From: Streptomyces sannanensis
Lineage (GTDB): Bacteria > Actinomycetota > Actinomycetes > Streptomycetales > Streptomycetaceae
NCBI RefSeq assembly: GCF_039536205.1
Contig: NZ_BAAAYL010000001.1
Span: 3,844,001 to 3,908,000, forward strand
Length of the DNA stretch: 64,000 nt
Direction of reading: 5' to 3'
The translations under genes and the position numbers were made by a program. The number at the start of each line of letters is the position of its first letter. Positions within the stretch are counted from its first letter, which is position 1. The notes beneath the pieces were generated by a model. The model was not told where the DNA came from. It saw only the letters and a program-made list of their open reading frames with translations, and made no database searches. Below, one piece after another: positions 37,444 through 46,235 of this stretch.

Positions 37444-38208
37444 GTGAACGCACTCGCCGCGGCCATGGACGCGAACGAGACGGTCCTCAGCGGGGCGCTG
37501 CTGCTCGCCCTGCCGATCGCCGTTCTCGCCGGGCTCGTCTCCTTCTTCTCGCCCTGTGTGCTGCCTTTGGTGCCGGGCTATCTCTCGTACGTCACCGGAG
37601 TCAGCGGCACCGACCTGGCCGACGCCAGACGCGGCCGGATGGCCGCGGGCGCGGGGCTCTTCGTCCTCGGCTTCACGGCCGTCTTCGTCTCCGGCGGGGC
37701 GCTCTTCGGCGGATTCGGCGCGACGCTGCAGGAGCACCGGGAGGTCATCTCCCAAGTGCTCGGCGTGCTGACCATTCTGCTCGGCCTCTTCTTCATGGGC
37801 CTGATGCCCTGGCTCACCCAGCGCGAGTTCCGTTTCCACAAGCGGCCGGTGACCGGTCTGCTCGGTGCGCCCGTGCTGGGCGCGCTGTTCGGCGTCGGCT
37901 GGACCCCGTGCATCGGCCCGACCCTCGCCGCGGTCAACACCCTGGCGTTCACCGAGGCGAGCGCGGGCCGCGGCGCGGTGCTGATGGTGGCGTACTGCCT
38001 CGGACTCGGGCTGCCGTTCCTCCTGGCGGCGGTGGCGTTCCGCAAGGCGCTCGGCGCGTTCGGCTGGGTCAAGCGGCATTACGTATGGGTGATGCGCATC
38101 GGCGGCGTGATGATGATCGCGACCGGTCTGCTGCTCGTCACCGGCGCCTGGGACCGCATCGTGCAGGAGATGCAGGTCTGGACGAGTGGCTTCACGGTGG
38201 GGATCTGA
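37444..38208 (+). CDS. ccdA: CcdA-type cytochrome c biogenesis protein
   Basis: The 254-residue membrane protein has six helices and the two conserved cysteines in FFSPCVLPLVPGYLSYV and GWTPCIGPTLAAVN. It passes electrons from cytosolic thioredoxin across the membrane to the ResA-like protein encoded just upstream. It starts at GTG 37444 and is followed by resB after three bases. Confidence 0.94.
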   Translation: MNALAAAMDANETVLSGALLLALPIAVLAGLVSFFSPCVLPLVPGYLSYVTGVSGTDLADARRGRMAAGAGLFVLGFTAVFVSGGALFGGFGATLQEHREVISQVLGVLTILLGLFFMGLMPWLTQREFRFHKRPVTGLLGAPVLGALFGVGWTPCIGPTLAAVNTLAFTEASAGRGAVLMVAYCLGLGLPFLLAAVAFRKALGAFGWVKRHYVWVMRIGGVMMIATGLLLVTGAWDRIVQEMQVWTSGFTVGI

Positions 38209-38211
38209 TCG

Positions 38212-40068
38212 ATGAGCGAGACGACGACGGACGTCCGGGACACCCAGGAGCCGGAGCTCGGCGAGGCCGGGGCCCAGCTGTCCACCGCGCCACAGGAGCA
38301 GGCCGTGCCCGGCTCCTTCGGCGGCATGCGGGCACCGGGTGCGCGCGGCCTGCTCGCCTGGACGGGCCGCGAGGCCGTCGGATGGGCGCGCTGGTTCTGG
38401 CGGCAGCTGACGTCCATGCGGGTCGCGCTGATCCTGCTGTTCCTGCTGTCTCTCGGAGCCATCCCCGGCTCGCTGATCCCGCAGAACAGCGTCGACGAAC
38501 TGAAGGTCGCCGACTTCAAGGAGCGGCACGACGTCCTGTCACCCGTCTACGAGAAGCTCCAGCTCTTCGACGTCTACAGCTCGGTGTGGTTCTCCGCCAT
38601 CTACATCCTGCTGTTCATCTCCCTCATCGGCTGCATCGTGCCGCGCACCTGGCAGTTCGTCGGCCAGCTGCGCGGCCGCCCGCCGGGCGCGCCCAAGCGG
38701 CTGACCCGGCTGCCCGCGTACACCACCTGGCGCACCGAGGCCGATCCGGAGCAGGTGCGCGAGGCCGCGCTGGCGATGCTGAAGAAGCGCCGTTTCCGCG
38801 CCCACATCGCCGGTGACGCTGTCGCCGCCGAGAAGGGCTATCTGCGCGAGGCCGGCAATCTGGTCTTCCACGTCGCCCTGATCGTCATGCTGGTGGCCTT
38901 CGCCACCGGAGAGCTCTACAAGTCCGAGGGCGGCAAGCTCGTCGTCCAGGGCGGCGGCTTCGCCAACACACTGACGCAGTACGACGACTTCAGGTCCGGC
39001 TCGCTGTTCAACACCGACGACCTGGCGCCGTTCAGCTTCACCCTCGACCGGTTCGACGCGTCGTACGAGCGCAGCGGCCCGCAGAAGGGCACGCCCCGCG
39101 AGTTCAAGGCGCACGTTACCTACACCGACGGCGTCGACGGACCGCAGAAGAAGGCGACGATCGAGGTCAACGAGCCCCTGGAGGTCGCGGACTCCAAGGT
39201 CTACCTGATCTCGCACGGTTACGCCCCGGTCGTCACCGTCCGGGACGGCAAGGGCAAGGTCGTCCTGCACGACGCGGTGCCGCTGCTGCCCGTGGACAAC
39301 AACGTCTCCTCCACCGGCGCCATCAAGGTGCTGGACGGTTACAAGGACAAGAACGGCAAGAAGGACCAGCTGGGCTTCGCCGCCTTCTTCGTCCCGACCT
39401 ATGGGGGCCCGGGCAACGGCACGATGTTCTCGCAGTTCCCCGCCCTGGACTTCCCGGTGCTCAACGTGGGCGCTTACCACGGCAGCCTGGGCGTCGACGC
39501 GGGTCTGCCGCAGAACGTGTACCAGCTGGACACCGACAAGATGACCGCCTTCCGGGACAAGGACGGCGGCGTGCTGAAGAAGACCCTGCTGCCCGGCGAG
39601 ACCCTGACTCTTCCCGACGGGGCCGGCTCGATCACCTTCGAGAAGGAGGTGAAGCAGTGGGCGAGCTTCCAGGTCACCCAACAGCCCGGCAACGGCGCCG
39701 CGCTCATCGGCGCGCTGGCCGCCATCGGCGGTCTGGCCGCGTCCCTCTTCATCCAGCGGCGCCGGGTCTGGGTCCGGGCCGTACGGGGTGAGGACGGGGT
39801 GACCGTCGTCGAAATGGCGGGGCTCGGACGCAGCGAGTCCGCGAAACTCCCCGAGGAGCTGGCGGATCTGGCCGTCACGCTCAACGCAGAGGCGCCGATC
39901 GCGCCTGATCCCGTTGTTCCCGCTGATGTTCCCGTTGAAGGAGCTGAGAAGTCCTGTGCTTCTCCGGGGGACACTGCGTCCGACAGCGGCCCTGCCGCGG
40001 GCCGGACCTCCGGCAGTAACAACACGTCCGCGACGCCGCACGAATCATCCCGAGGGGCAATGCAGTGA
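38212..40068 (+). CDS. resB: ResB cytochrome c synthesis protein
   Basis: The 618-residue protein has membrane segments near residues 64-85 (VALILLFLLSLGAIPGSLIP), 125-143, 222-240 (LVFHVALIVMLVAFATGELY) and one near 505-525. A large outside domain lies between the last two. The family start motif with LGAIPGSLIPQN is clear. With ResC it forms the System II heme-handling and cytochrome c synthetase complex. A Ser/Thr-rich tail of about 60 residues is poorly conserved. The stop overlaps the resC start (GTGA). Confidence 0.94.
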   Translation: MSETTTDVRDTQEPELGEAGAQLSTAPQEQAVPGSFGGMRAPGARGLLAWTGREAVGWARWFWRQLTSMRVALILLFLLSLGAIPGSLIPQNSVDELKVADFKERHDVLSPVYEKLQLFDVYSSVWFSAIYILLFISLIGCIVPRTWQFVGQLRGRPPGAPKRLTRLPAYTTWRTEADPEQVREAALAMLKKRRFRAHIAGDAVAAEKGYLREAGNLVFHVALIVMLVAFATGELYKSEGGKLVVQGGGFANTLTQYDDFRSGSLFNTDDLAPFSFTLDRFDASYERSGPQKGTPREFKAHVTYTDGVDGPQKKATIEVNEPLEVADSKVYLISHGYAPVVTVRDGKGKVVLHDAVPLLPVDNNVSSTGAIKVLDGYKDKNGKKDQLGFAAFFVPTYGGPGNGTMFSQFPALDFPVLNVGAYHGSLGVDAGLPQNVYQLDTDKMTAFRDKDGGVLKKTLLPGETLTLPDGAGSITFEKEVKQWASFQVTQQPGNGAALIGALAAIGGLAASLFIQRRRVWVRAVRGEDGVTVVEMAGLGRSESAKLPEELADLAVTLNAEAPIAPDPVVPADVPVEGAEKSCASPGDTASDSGPAAGRTSGSNNTSATPHESSRGAMQ

Positions 40069-41159
40069 TCATCGCCGCCGCAACGAACGAGAGCCTGGCG
40101 CAGATCAGCAATGTGCTGATCTATTCGTCGATGGCCGTCTACACCCTGGCCTTCTTCGCGCACATCGCGGAGTGGCTCTTCGGCAGTCGCAGCAAGGTCG
40201 CCCGCACGGCGGCCGCGCTCACCGCCGACGCCGCGGCCGGCCCGGAGCCGGTCGTCGAGGTCCAGCCCGGTGCAAGCACCGGCTCCACTGGAACCGCCGT
40301 ACTGCAGCGCCCGAAGATCGTCACCCGCTCCACCTCCGGCACGCGTGACGTCCCCGACGGCCCCGGTGCGCACGGCGGCGACGCGCAGGGCGACCTCTAC
40401 GGCCGGATCGCCGTGTCGCTGACCGCCCTCGCCTTCCTCATCGAGGCGGCCGGCGTGGTCACCCGGGCGCTGTCGGTGCAGCGCGCCCCCTGGGGCAACA
40501 TGTACGAGTTCTCCATCACCTTCTCGACGGTGGCGGTCGGCACGTACCTGGCCCTGCTCATCGCCAAGAAGAACGTCCGCTGGGTCGGTCTGCCGCTGGT
40601 CACCACGGTCCTGCTCGACCTCGGCCTCGCGGTCACGGTCCTCTACACCGCGAGCGACCAGCTGGTCCCCGCGCTGCAGTCGTACTGGCTGTGGATCCAC
40701 GTCTCCACCGCGATCTTCTGCGGCGCCGTCTTCTATCTGGGCGCGGTCGGCACGCTGCTGTACCTCTTCCGCGACTCGTACGAGTCCAAGCTCGCGAACG
40801 GCGGCAAGCCCGGCGCCCTCGCCACCTCGATCATGGAGCGCCTGCCCTCCGCCGCGAGCCTCGACAAGTTCGCGTACCGGGTCAACGCCGCGGTCTTCCC
40901 GCTGTGGACGTTCACGATCATCGCGGGCGCGATCTGGGCCGGTGACGCCTGGGGCCGCTACTGGGGCTGGGACCCCAAGGAGGTCTGGTCCTTCATCACC
41001 TGGGTCGCCTACGCCTGCTACCTGCACGCCCGCGCCACCGCCGGCTGGAAGGGCCGCAAGGCCGCCTATCTGGCCCTGCTCGCCTTCGGCTGCTGGCTCT
41101 TCAACTACTACGGCGTGAACATCTTCGTCAGCGGCAAGCACAGCTACGCGGGCGTCTGA
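40065..41159 (+). CDS. resC: ResC/CcsB cytochrome c synthetase subunit
   Basis: The 364-residue membrane protein has a variable segment at residues 50-110 and then the CcsA family core. The heme-binding tryptophan-rich motif is in GDAWGRYWGWDPKEVWSFITW near residue 305, with flanking histidines in LWIHVSTAIFCG and YLHARATAGW. It attaches heme to apocytochrome c with ResB. The GTG start overlaps the resB stop. Confidence 0.95.
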   Translation: MIIAAATNESLAQISNVLIYSSMAVYTLAFFAHIAEWLFGSRSKVARTAAALTADAAAGPEPVVEVQPGASTGSTGTAVLQRPKIVTRSTSGTRDVPDGPGAHGGDAQGDLYGRIAVSLTALAFLIEAAGVVTRALSVQRAPWGNMYEFSITFSTVAVGTYLALLIAKKNVRWVGLPLVTTVLLDLGLAVTVLYTASDQLVPALQSYWLWIHVSTAIFCGAVFYLGAVGTLLYLFRDSYESKLANGGKPGALATSIMERLPSAASLDKFAYRVNAAVFPLWTFTIIAGAIWAGDAWGRYWGWDPKEVWSFITWVAYACYLHARATAGWKGRKAAYLALLAFGCWLFNYYGVNIFVSGKHSYAGV

Positions 41160-41196
41160 GGTAGCGCCCTGCTGCCGAACGGGTGACGCTGGTGTC

Positions 41197-41706
41197 ATGT
41201 CGGGTTCCATCTCGTACGGCACCAGCGAGACCCACGAGGGCACCCATCTCCTGCGGTACGTGGTACGCGTACCGCACCCCGTGGAGCAGGTGTGGGAGGC
41301 CGTCGCGACCCCCGAGGGGCTGCGCGGGTGGCTCGCGGCCGCCGACACACTCGAACCGCGCCTCGGCGGCGCGGTGACGCTGCGCTGGCTCAACACGGAC
41401 GACAAGGGCAGCCACACCGTGGCCACCGGCCATGTCACCGCCTGGGACGTGGAGCGGATCGCCGAGTACACGGTCACCGTCCACGGCCGGATCCGCTTCC
41501 ATCTGGAGCCCGGCGGCGAAGGCGCCACCGTCCTTCGCTTCACCAACGAGATGCACGGCGACGACGACTACCGCCTGGACTGCCTGGCGGGGTGGCACAA
41601 CCACTTCGAGTACCTCGTCGACGCGCTCGACGGCCGCCCGGCGGACTGGTCCGCGTGGACGTTCGAGCGCTGGCAGCAGCTCAGGAACGAGTACGAGCAG
41701 CACTAG
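41197..41706 (+). CDS. SRPBCC-domain protein
   Basis: The 169-residue protein is a single START/Bet v1-like domain. It has RYVVRVPHPVEQVWEAVATPEGLRGWL at the start, the TVLRFTNEM strand, and the long C-terminal helix LAGWHNHFEYLVDALDG. Such domains bind hydrophobic ligands; the ligand is unknown. Its stop codon TAG is part of the CTAG (41703-41706) used by the adjoining insertion sequence, so the coding region appears intact. Confidence 0.9.
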   Translation: MSGSISYGTSETHEGTHLLRYVVRVPHPVEQVWEAVATPEGLRGWLAAADTLEPRLGGAVTLRWLNTDDKGSHTVATGHVTAWDVERIAEYTVTVHGRIRFHLEPGGEGATVLRFTNEMHGDDDYRLDCLAGWHNHFEYLVDALDGRPADWSAWTFERWQQLRNEYEQH

Positions 41707-41765
41707 AAGACTCATGAAGATCTTGTTGAGGGGCTGTCCGGCCGGAGGCCGGGCGGCCCTTCTGG

Positions 41766-43346
41766 TCATCCGGTGGCCGGGGCGAGGTGCCAGGTGTCGC
41801 CGGTGCGGGTGAGTCCGAGGTTGATCAGTCGGCGGAGGTTGAGGGCGGCGGCTCGGGTGTGGAGCCAGGTGTCGTTGGCGATGGTTCCGCGGTAGCGGAG
41901 TTTGCGGTTGCCGTGGTGGACGAGCCAGGCGACGGCGCGTTCGACCGGTGGTCTCCAGCGGCGGTAGTCGGCTTGCCAGTCGGGGTCGGTAGCGGCCTGG
42001 CGGCGGGCGGCTGCGAGCAGGTCGTGGTGTGGGCGGATGGTCAGGATGCGGCCGGCCTTGGCCTTGGTGCACCGCTCGCGCAGGGGACATCCGGCGCACA
42101 GTTTCCCGAAGGCCGCCTTGCGCTGGTGGTGCTGTCCGCCGGGGTCTGACAGGGGGACCGTGTGTCCAGCGGGGCAGGTCACCGTGGCGGCGGCGGTGTC
42201 GATGGCGAAGTCGTCCAGGGTGAAGCCGCCGGGGACGGCCGCCCGTAGCGGGGCGGGCTTGAGGAACAGCCGGTGCCCTGCGTCTTCGAGGGCCTGGCGG
42301 GCATCGCCGGTGGAGTAGGCGGTGTCGCCGAAGGCGTCCACCGGCCCGTCCTCCTCGGCGAGAAGGTCCAGGCCGACGGTGGCCTCGTGGTGCTCTGGGC
42401 CACTGCCGGGCCGCAGGGCGACGGCGGTGTATAACCCGGTCTCGGGCTCGATGGCCAGGTGGGCCTTGAAGCCGTCTTGCTGGTGGGTGCGGGTTTTGTG
42501 GATGTGCCGGGCCTCGGGGTCGACGGTGGAGACCATCCGGTCCTGCGCGGTGCCACGGGTGATGCGCCAGCGCCCGTCGCGGCCGTCGGAGTCCTCGGCG
42601 GGTTCGACGTCTTGCCCGGCGACCAGGGCCAGGATGCCGACGGCATTCGCGGCCTTCTCGCCCAGCTCCTGCTCGGGCAGATGCCCGAGCAGCCTGAGCG
42701 CGTCACTGACCAGGGCATCAACAAGCGTGGCGCGGGCCTGCTCGTCATTCCAGGCGATCCTTGGTTTGCCCGGGTCGCTGTAGTCATGCGCGGTGCACTG
42801 CACGGCTGCCACCTCAGCGGCCCCGGGGACCTCGCGAATTACCGCGCGGACGGCGGCGATGATCTGGGTGACGGTGTCCTGGGTGGCGACCGCATCGTCC
42901 AGCACCGTGGAGTCCAGCGCCCGCCGGTGCTTGCCCTTGAGGACACCGGTGGCCTTCACCACCTCGCGCACCGTCTCGAAGACACGGTTCGGCCGCACCG
43001 AGCGGGCCAGCCGGCGCCGGAAGTAGGCCAGCAGCGACGGATCGAACGCCATGTCGTGCAGGCCCAGCCCGCACGCGGCCTTCCACCTCAGGTCACACCG
43101 CAACTCCTGGACCGTCTCGAAGTCCGACAGCCCGTTAAGGGCCTGCAGCGTGATCGCCGCGGCCAGGATCTGCGGCGGCATGCTCGGCCGCCCGTTCGCC
43201 GACGGGTACATGTCCTCGAACGTCTCCGCCGGGAACAGCGCGCCGCGATGCTCGGCCAGGAACGCGAACACACTGCCTGCCGGGATCAACTCCCGGCAGG
43301 TCTCCCACACATCCGGCCCGACCGTCTCCCCGGCCCATTCCCCCAT
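41766..43346 (-). CDS. IS1182-family transposase, copy 1
   Basis: From ATG 43346 the 526-residue DDE transposase has the DUF772/InsH-type N-terminal domain (AFLAEHRGALFPAETFEDMY, later LRWKAACGLGLHDMAFDPSLL). The catalytic aspartates are in RALDSTVLDD and PVDAFGDTAYSTGDARQ. A late zinc-like motif CPAGH...CAGCPLRERC is also present. The frame is open back to GTG 43379, but that codon is in the loop of a perfect hairpin (43363-43395), so the ATG after the hairpin is preferred. The protein equals that of copy 2. Confidence 0.92.
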   Translation of the reverse strand: MGEWAGETVGPDVWETCRELIPAGSVFAFLAEHRGALFPAETFEDMYPSANGRPSMPPQILAAAITLQALNGLSDFETVQELRCDLRWKAACGLGLHDMAFDPSLLAYFRRRLARSVRPNRVFETVREVVKATGVLKGKHRRALDSTVLDDAVATQDTVTQIIAAVRAVIREVPGAAEVAAVQCTAHDYSDPGKPRIAWNDEQARATLVDALVSDALRLLGHLPEQELGEKAANAVGILALVAGQDVEPAEDSDGRDGRWRITRGTAQDRMVSTVDPEARHIHKTRTHQQDGFKAHLAIEPETGLYTAVALRPGSGPEHHEATVGLDLLAEEDGPVDAFGDTAYSTGDARQALEDAGHRLFLKPAPLRAAVPGGFTLDDFAIDTAAATVTCPAGHTVPLSDPGGQHHQRKAAFGKLCAGCPLRERCTKAKAGRILTIRPHHDLLAAARRQAATDPDWQADYRRWRPPVERAVAWLVHHGNRKLRYRGTIANDTWLHTRAAALNLRRLINLGLTRTGDTWHLAPATG

Positions 43347-43362
43347 CACCACGAGAAAGAGT

Positions 43363-43395
43363 CTGGCCCCGCCGCTCACGCGGCGGGGCCAGAAC
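43363..43395. repeat. Hairpin at the upstream end of the transposase gene, copy 1
   Basis: CTGGCCCCGCCGC and GCGGCGGGGCCAG form a perfect stem just inside the right IS end. It could block read-in transcription or hide an early start codon. Copy 2 has the same hairpin at 45250-45282. Confidence 0.75.
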
Positions 43396-43419
43396 CCAAG
43401 ATCTTCATGAGTCTTCTAG

Positions 43420-43589
43420 GGCGTGTTTCGAAAGTAGCGTCGTCCGCCCGGAGGGCGGGGTCGGGGGCGTCTGGTGCGTGCGATCGCAAGGCGGAGGGAG
43501 GAGAGCGCAGCGGGCTGCGCCGACGACCGACAACGCGGCGAGCGTGCGTGCCGGGCGTTCCCGACCAGGCGGGACTTTCGAAACACGCC
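43420..43589. mobile_element. 170-bp MITE between the two IS copies
   Basis: The segment begins GGCGTGTTTCGAAAG and ends CTTTCGAAACACGCC, perfect 15-bp inverted repeats, with CTAG on both sides. It encodes nothing and has the look of a miniature inverted-repeat element of the kind common in Streptomyces, probably moved in trans by an IS5/IS4-type transposase not present here. Confidence 0.8.
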
Positions 43590-43593
43590 CTAG

Positions 43594-45302
43594 AAGACTC
43601 ATGAAGATCTTGTTGAGGGGCTGTCCGGCCGGAGGCCGGGCGGCCCTTCTGGTCATCCGGTGGCCGGGGCGAGGTGCCAGGTGTCGCCGGTGCGGGTGAG
43701 TCCGAGGTTGATCAGTCGGCGGAGGTTGAGGGCGGCGGCTCGGGTGTGGAGCCAGGTGTCGTTGGCGATGGTTCCGCGGTAGCGGAGTTTGCGGTTGCCG
43801 TGGTGGACGAGCCAGGCGACGGCGCGTTCGACCGGTGGTCTCCAGCGGCGGTAGTCGGCTTGCCAGTCGGGGTCGGTAGCGGCCTGGCGGCGGGCGGCTG
43901 CGAGCAGGTCGTGGTGTGGGCGGATGGTCAGGATGCGGCCGGCCTTGGCCTTGGTGCACCGCTCGCGCAGGGGACATCCGGCGCACAGTTTCCCGAAGGC
44001 CGCCTTGCGCTGGTGGTGCTGTCCGCCGGGGTCTGACAGGGGGACCGTGTGTCCAGCGGGGCAGGTCACCGTGGCGGCGGCGGTGTCGATGGCGAAGTCG
44101 TCCAGGGTGAAGCCGCCGGGGACGGCCGCCCGTAGCGGGGCGGGCTTGAGGAACAGCCGGTGCCCTGCGTCTTCGAGGGCCTGGCGGGCATCGCCGGTGG
44201 AGTAGGCGGTGTCGCCGAAGGCGTCCACCGGCCCGTCCTCCTCGGCGAGAAGGTCCAGGCCGACGGTGGCCTCGTGGTGCTCTGGGCCACTGCCGGGCCG
44301 CAGGGCGACGGCGGTGTATAACCCGGTCTCGGGCTCGATGGCCAGGTGGGCCTTGAAGCCGTCTTGCTGGTGGGTGCGGGTTTTGTGGATGTGCCGGGCC
44401 TCGGGGTCGACGGTGGAGACCATCCGGTCCTGCGCGGTGCCACGGGTGATGCGCCAGCGCCCGTCGCGGCCGTCGGAGTCCTCGGCGGGTTCGACGTCTT
44501 GCCCGGCGACCAGGGCCAGGATGCCGACGGCATTCGCGGCCTTCTCGCCCAGCTCCTGCTCGGGCAGATGCCCGAGCAGCCTGAGCGCGTCACTGACCAG
44601 GGCATCAACAAGCGTGGCGCGGGCCTGCTCGTCATTCCAGGCGATCCTTGGTTTGCCCGGGTCGCTGTAGTCATGCGCGGTGCACTGCACGGCTGCCACC
44701 TCAGCGGCCCCGGGGACCTCGCGAATTACCGCGCGGACGGCGGCGATGATCTGGGTGACGGTGTCCTGGGTGGCGACCGCATCGTCCAGCACCGTGGAGT
44801 CCAGCGCCCGCCGGTGCTTGCCCTTGAGGACACCGGTGGCCTTCACCACCTCGCGCACCGTCTCGAAGACACGGTTCGGCCGCACCGAGCGGGCCAGCCG
44901 GCGCCGGAAGTAGGCCAGCAGCGACGGATCGAACGCCATGTCGTGCAGGCCCAGCCCGCACGCGGCCTTCCACCTCAGGTCACACCGCAACTCCTGGACC
45001 GTCTCGAAGTCCGACAGCCCGTTAAGGGCCTGCAGCGTGATCGCCGCGGCCAGGATCTGCGGCGGCATGCTCGGCCGCCCGTTCGCCGACGGGTACATGT
45101 CCTCGAACGTCTCCGCCGGGAACAGCGCGCCGCGATGCTCGGCCAGGAACGCGAACACACTGCCTGCCGGGATCAACTCCCGGCAGGTCTCCCACACATC
45201 CGGCCCGACCGTCTCCCCGGCCCATTCCCCCATCACCACGAGAAAGAGTCTGGCCCCGCCGCTCACGCGGCGGGGCCAGAACCCAAGATCTTCATGAGTC
45301 TT
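43594..45302 (-). mobile_element. IS1182-type insertion sequence, copy 2 (1709 bp)
   Basis: It has the same inverted repeats, length and orientation as copy 1 and is flanked by CTAG at 43590-43593 and 45303-45306. I saw no difference from copy 1, which points to very recent transposition or duplication. Confidence 0.95.
43653..45233 (-). CDS. IS1182-family transposase, copy 2
   Basis: The 526-residue product is identical to that of copy 1 from MGEWAGETVGPDVWETCREL to the C-terminal LGLTRTGDTWHLAPATG. The same DDE landmarks, zinc-like cysteines and upstream hairpin apply. Both genes read away from the downstream pseudogene region towards the SRPBCC gene. Confidence 0.92.
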   Translation of the reverse strand: MGEWAGETVGPDVWETCRELIPAGSVFAFLAEHRGALFPAETFEDMYPSANGRPSMPPQILAAAITLQALNGLSDFETVQELRCDLRWKAACGLGLHDMAFDPSLLAYFRRRLARSVRPNRVFETVREVVKATGVLKGKHRRALDSTVLDDAVATQDTVTQIIAAVRAVIREVPGAAEVAAVQCTAHDYSDPGKPRIAWNDEQARATLVDALVSDALRLLGHLPEQELGEKAANAVGILALVAGQDVEPAEDSDGRDGRWRITRGTAQDRMVSTVDPEARHIHKTRTHQQDGFKAHLAIEPETGLYTAVALRPGSGPEHHEATVGLDLLAEEDGPVDAFGDTAYSTGDARQALEDAGHRLFLKPAPLRAAVPGGFTLDDFAIDTAAATVTCPAGHTVPLSDPGGQHHQRKAAFGKLCAGCPLRERCTKAKAGRILTIRPHHDLLAAARRQAATDPDWQADYRRWRPPVERAVAWLVHHGNRKLRYRGTIANDTWLHTRAAALNLRRLINLGLTRTGDTWHLAPATG

Positions 45303-45348
45303 CTAGAGGCCCTGTCCGGCCCGTCATGCCATGCCATGCCAGGCCGAT

Positions 45349-45600
45349 CGCGTCCGGCTTCTCCCGCAGATTCGTGTGCGAGTCCACCCCGCCGAGGCGC
45401 GTGCCCGGGTCGCACTCGTCGAAGTGCACCGGGGCGGCATTCAGCTCCTCGGCAGGTGCGGCGAGGGGAGGCGGCAGCATCCGGTGCCGCCCCGAGCGCC
45501 GGCGTCCGCCCGCCCAGCGGGCCGTCAGATCACCGATGTTGATCGTGAACGCGTCCGGGTCGTACGGCGCGTCCTCCCAGCCGCCGTCCTGCAGCCCGCC
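45349..45600 (-). pseudogene. Remnant of a 2-oxoglutarate/Fe(II) (isopenicillin N synthase-like) oxygenase
   Basis: The minus-strand frame contains [20 protein letters not shown] followed by [20 protein letters not shown], the C-terminal block of the family with the Arg that binds 2-oxoglutarate, and ends near [12 protein letters not shown]. The N-terminal catalytic half is absent and IS copy 2 lies 43 bases beyond. On the + strand at about 45645-45740 a frame reading [19 protein letters not shown] may be the tail of another lost gene. Confidence 0.6.
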
Positions 45601-45745
45601 CCTCCCCCCGACGCGACGAGTCTCACCGAGGCCCGAGCTGACCACGCCGCGTTCGTCGCCGAGAACCCGAAAGACCCGGACTCCGTCGTGCACGGCGGTC
45701 CGGGTCTCTGGCAGGCCGCGGCGCAGCGGCAGCTCGGCGATCTTT

Positions 45746-46147
45746 TTAGGCCTTCGGCGAGGTGTCGTCGTCCTTGCCGCCGTTCTCGCGGCGCTTGAGT
45801 TCCTCCTCGCGGCGCCGCAGGTCGGCCTCCCAGTCCTTCAGCAGCGCCTCGTCCTTCTTGTTGTCTTCCCTCAGCGAGGCCAGGAACTCGGGGTTGTCGT
45901 CGGGGGCGACGAACTGCGTGCGGTGGTTGCGGTGCCATTCGGACGGCGTGCCGCCACCGGCCGGGGCGCGCCGCAGCTTGCCCGCGGCCAAGTACACGAT
46001 CGGGCCAACGATCGGGAAAAGCAGGATGACGATCACCCACACCACCTTGGGGAGGTGCTTGATCTCGTCCTCAGGGGTGTTCAGGCAGTCGATGAAAGCG
46101 AAGATCGTCAGCGCGATCGAGAGGATGTAGGGCAGTGATCGGATCAC
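45746..46147 (-). CDS. Small membrane protein with phospholipase D N-terminal (PLDc_N) domain
   Basis: From GTG 46147 the 133-residue product has two membrane helices ([18 protein letters not shown] and [20 protein letters not shown]) typical of PLDc_N, then a charged helical tail rich in Glu/Lys/Arg. It lacks any PLD catalytic HKD motif, so it is a stand-alone membrane protein of unknown role. It is divergent from mqnL. Confidence 0.87.
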   Translation of the reverse strand: MIRSLPYILSIALTIFAFIDCLNTPEDEIKHLPKVVWVIVILLFPIVGPIVYLAAGKLRRAPAGGGTPSEWHRNHRTQFVAPDDNPEFLASLREDNKKDEALLKDWEADLRRREEELKRRENGGKDDDTSPKA

Positions 46148-46235
46148 GGTGGAGCAAGCCCCCCAGCGGCTTCGTCGGGGCGGCGACCCGCCCCGGTGAC
46201 GGGTCCAGCGTAGTGGGTGACCGATACTGGACCGC

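Larger units (their letters stand above)
41707..43415 (-). mobile_element. IS1182-type insertion sequence, copy 1 (1709 bp)
   Basis: Perfect terminal inverted repeats AAGACTCATGAAGATCTTG bound the element, and CTAG flanks each end (41703-41706 and 43416-43419). It holds one transposase on the minus strand. Copy 2 has the same length and looks identical. Confidence 0.95.

Noticed and set aside
45645..45740. Plus-strand frame with [19 protein letters not shown] as a gene
   Set aside because: No start, no ribosome binding site, and it runs on into the PLDc_N gene; treated at most as a remnant.
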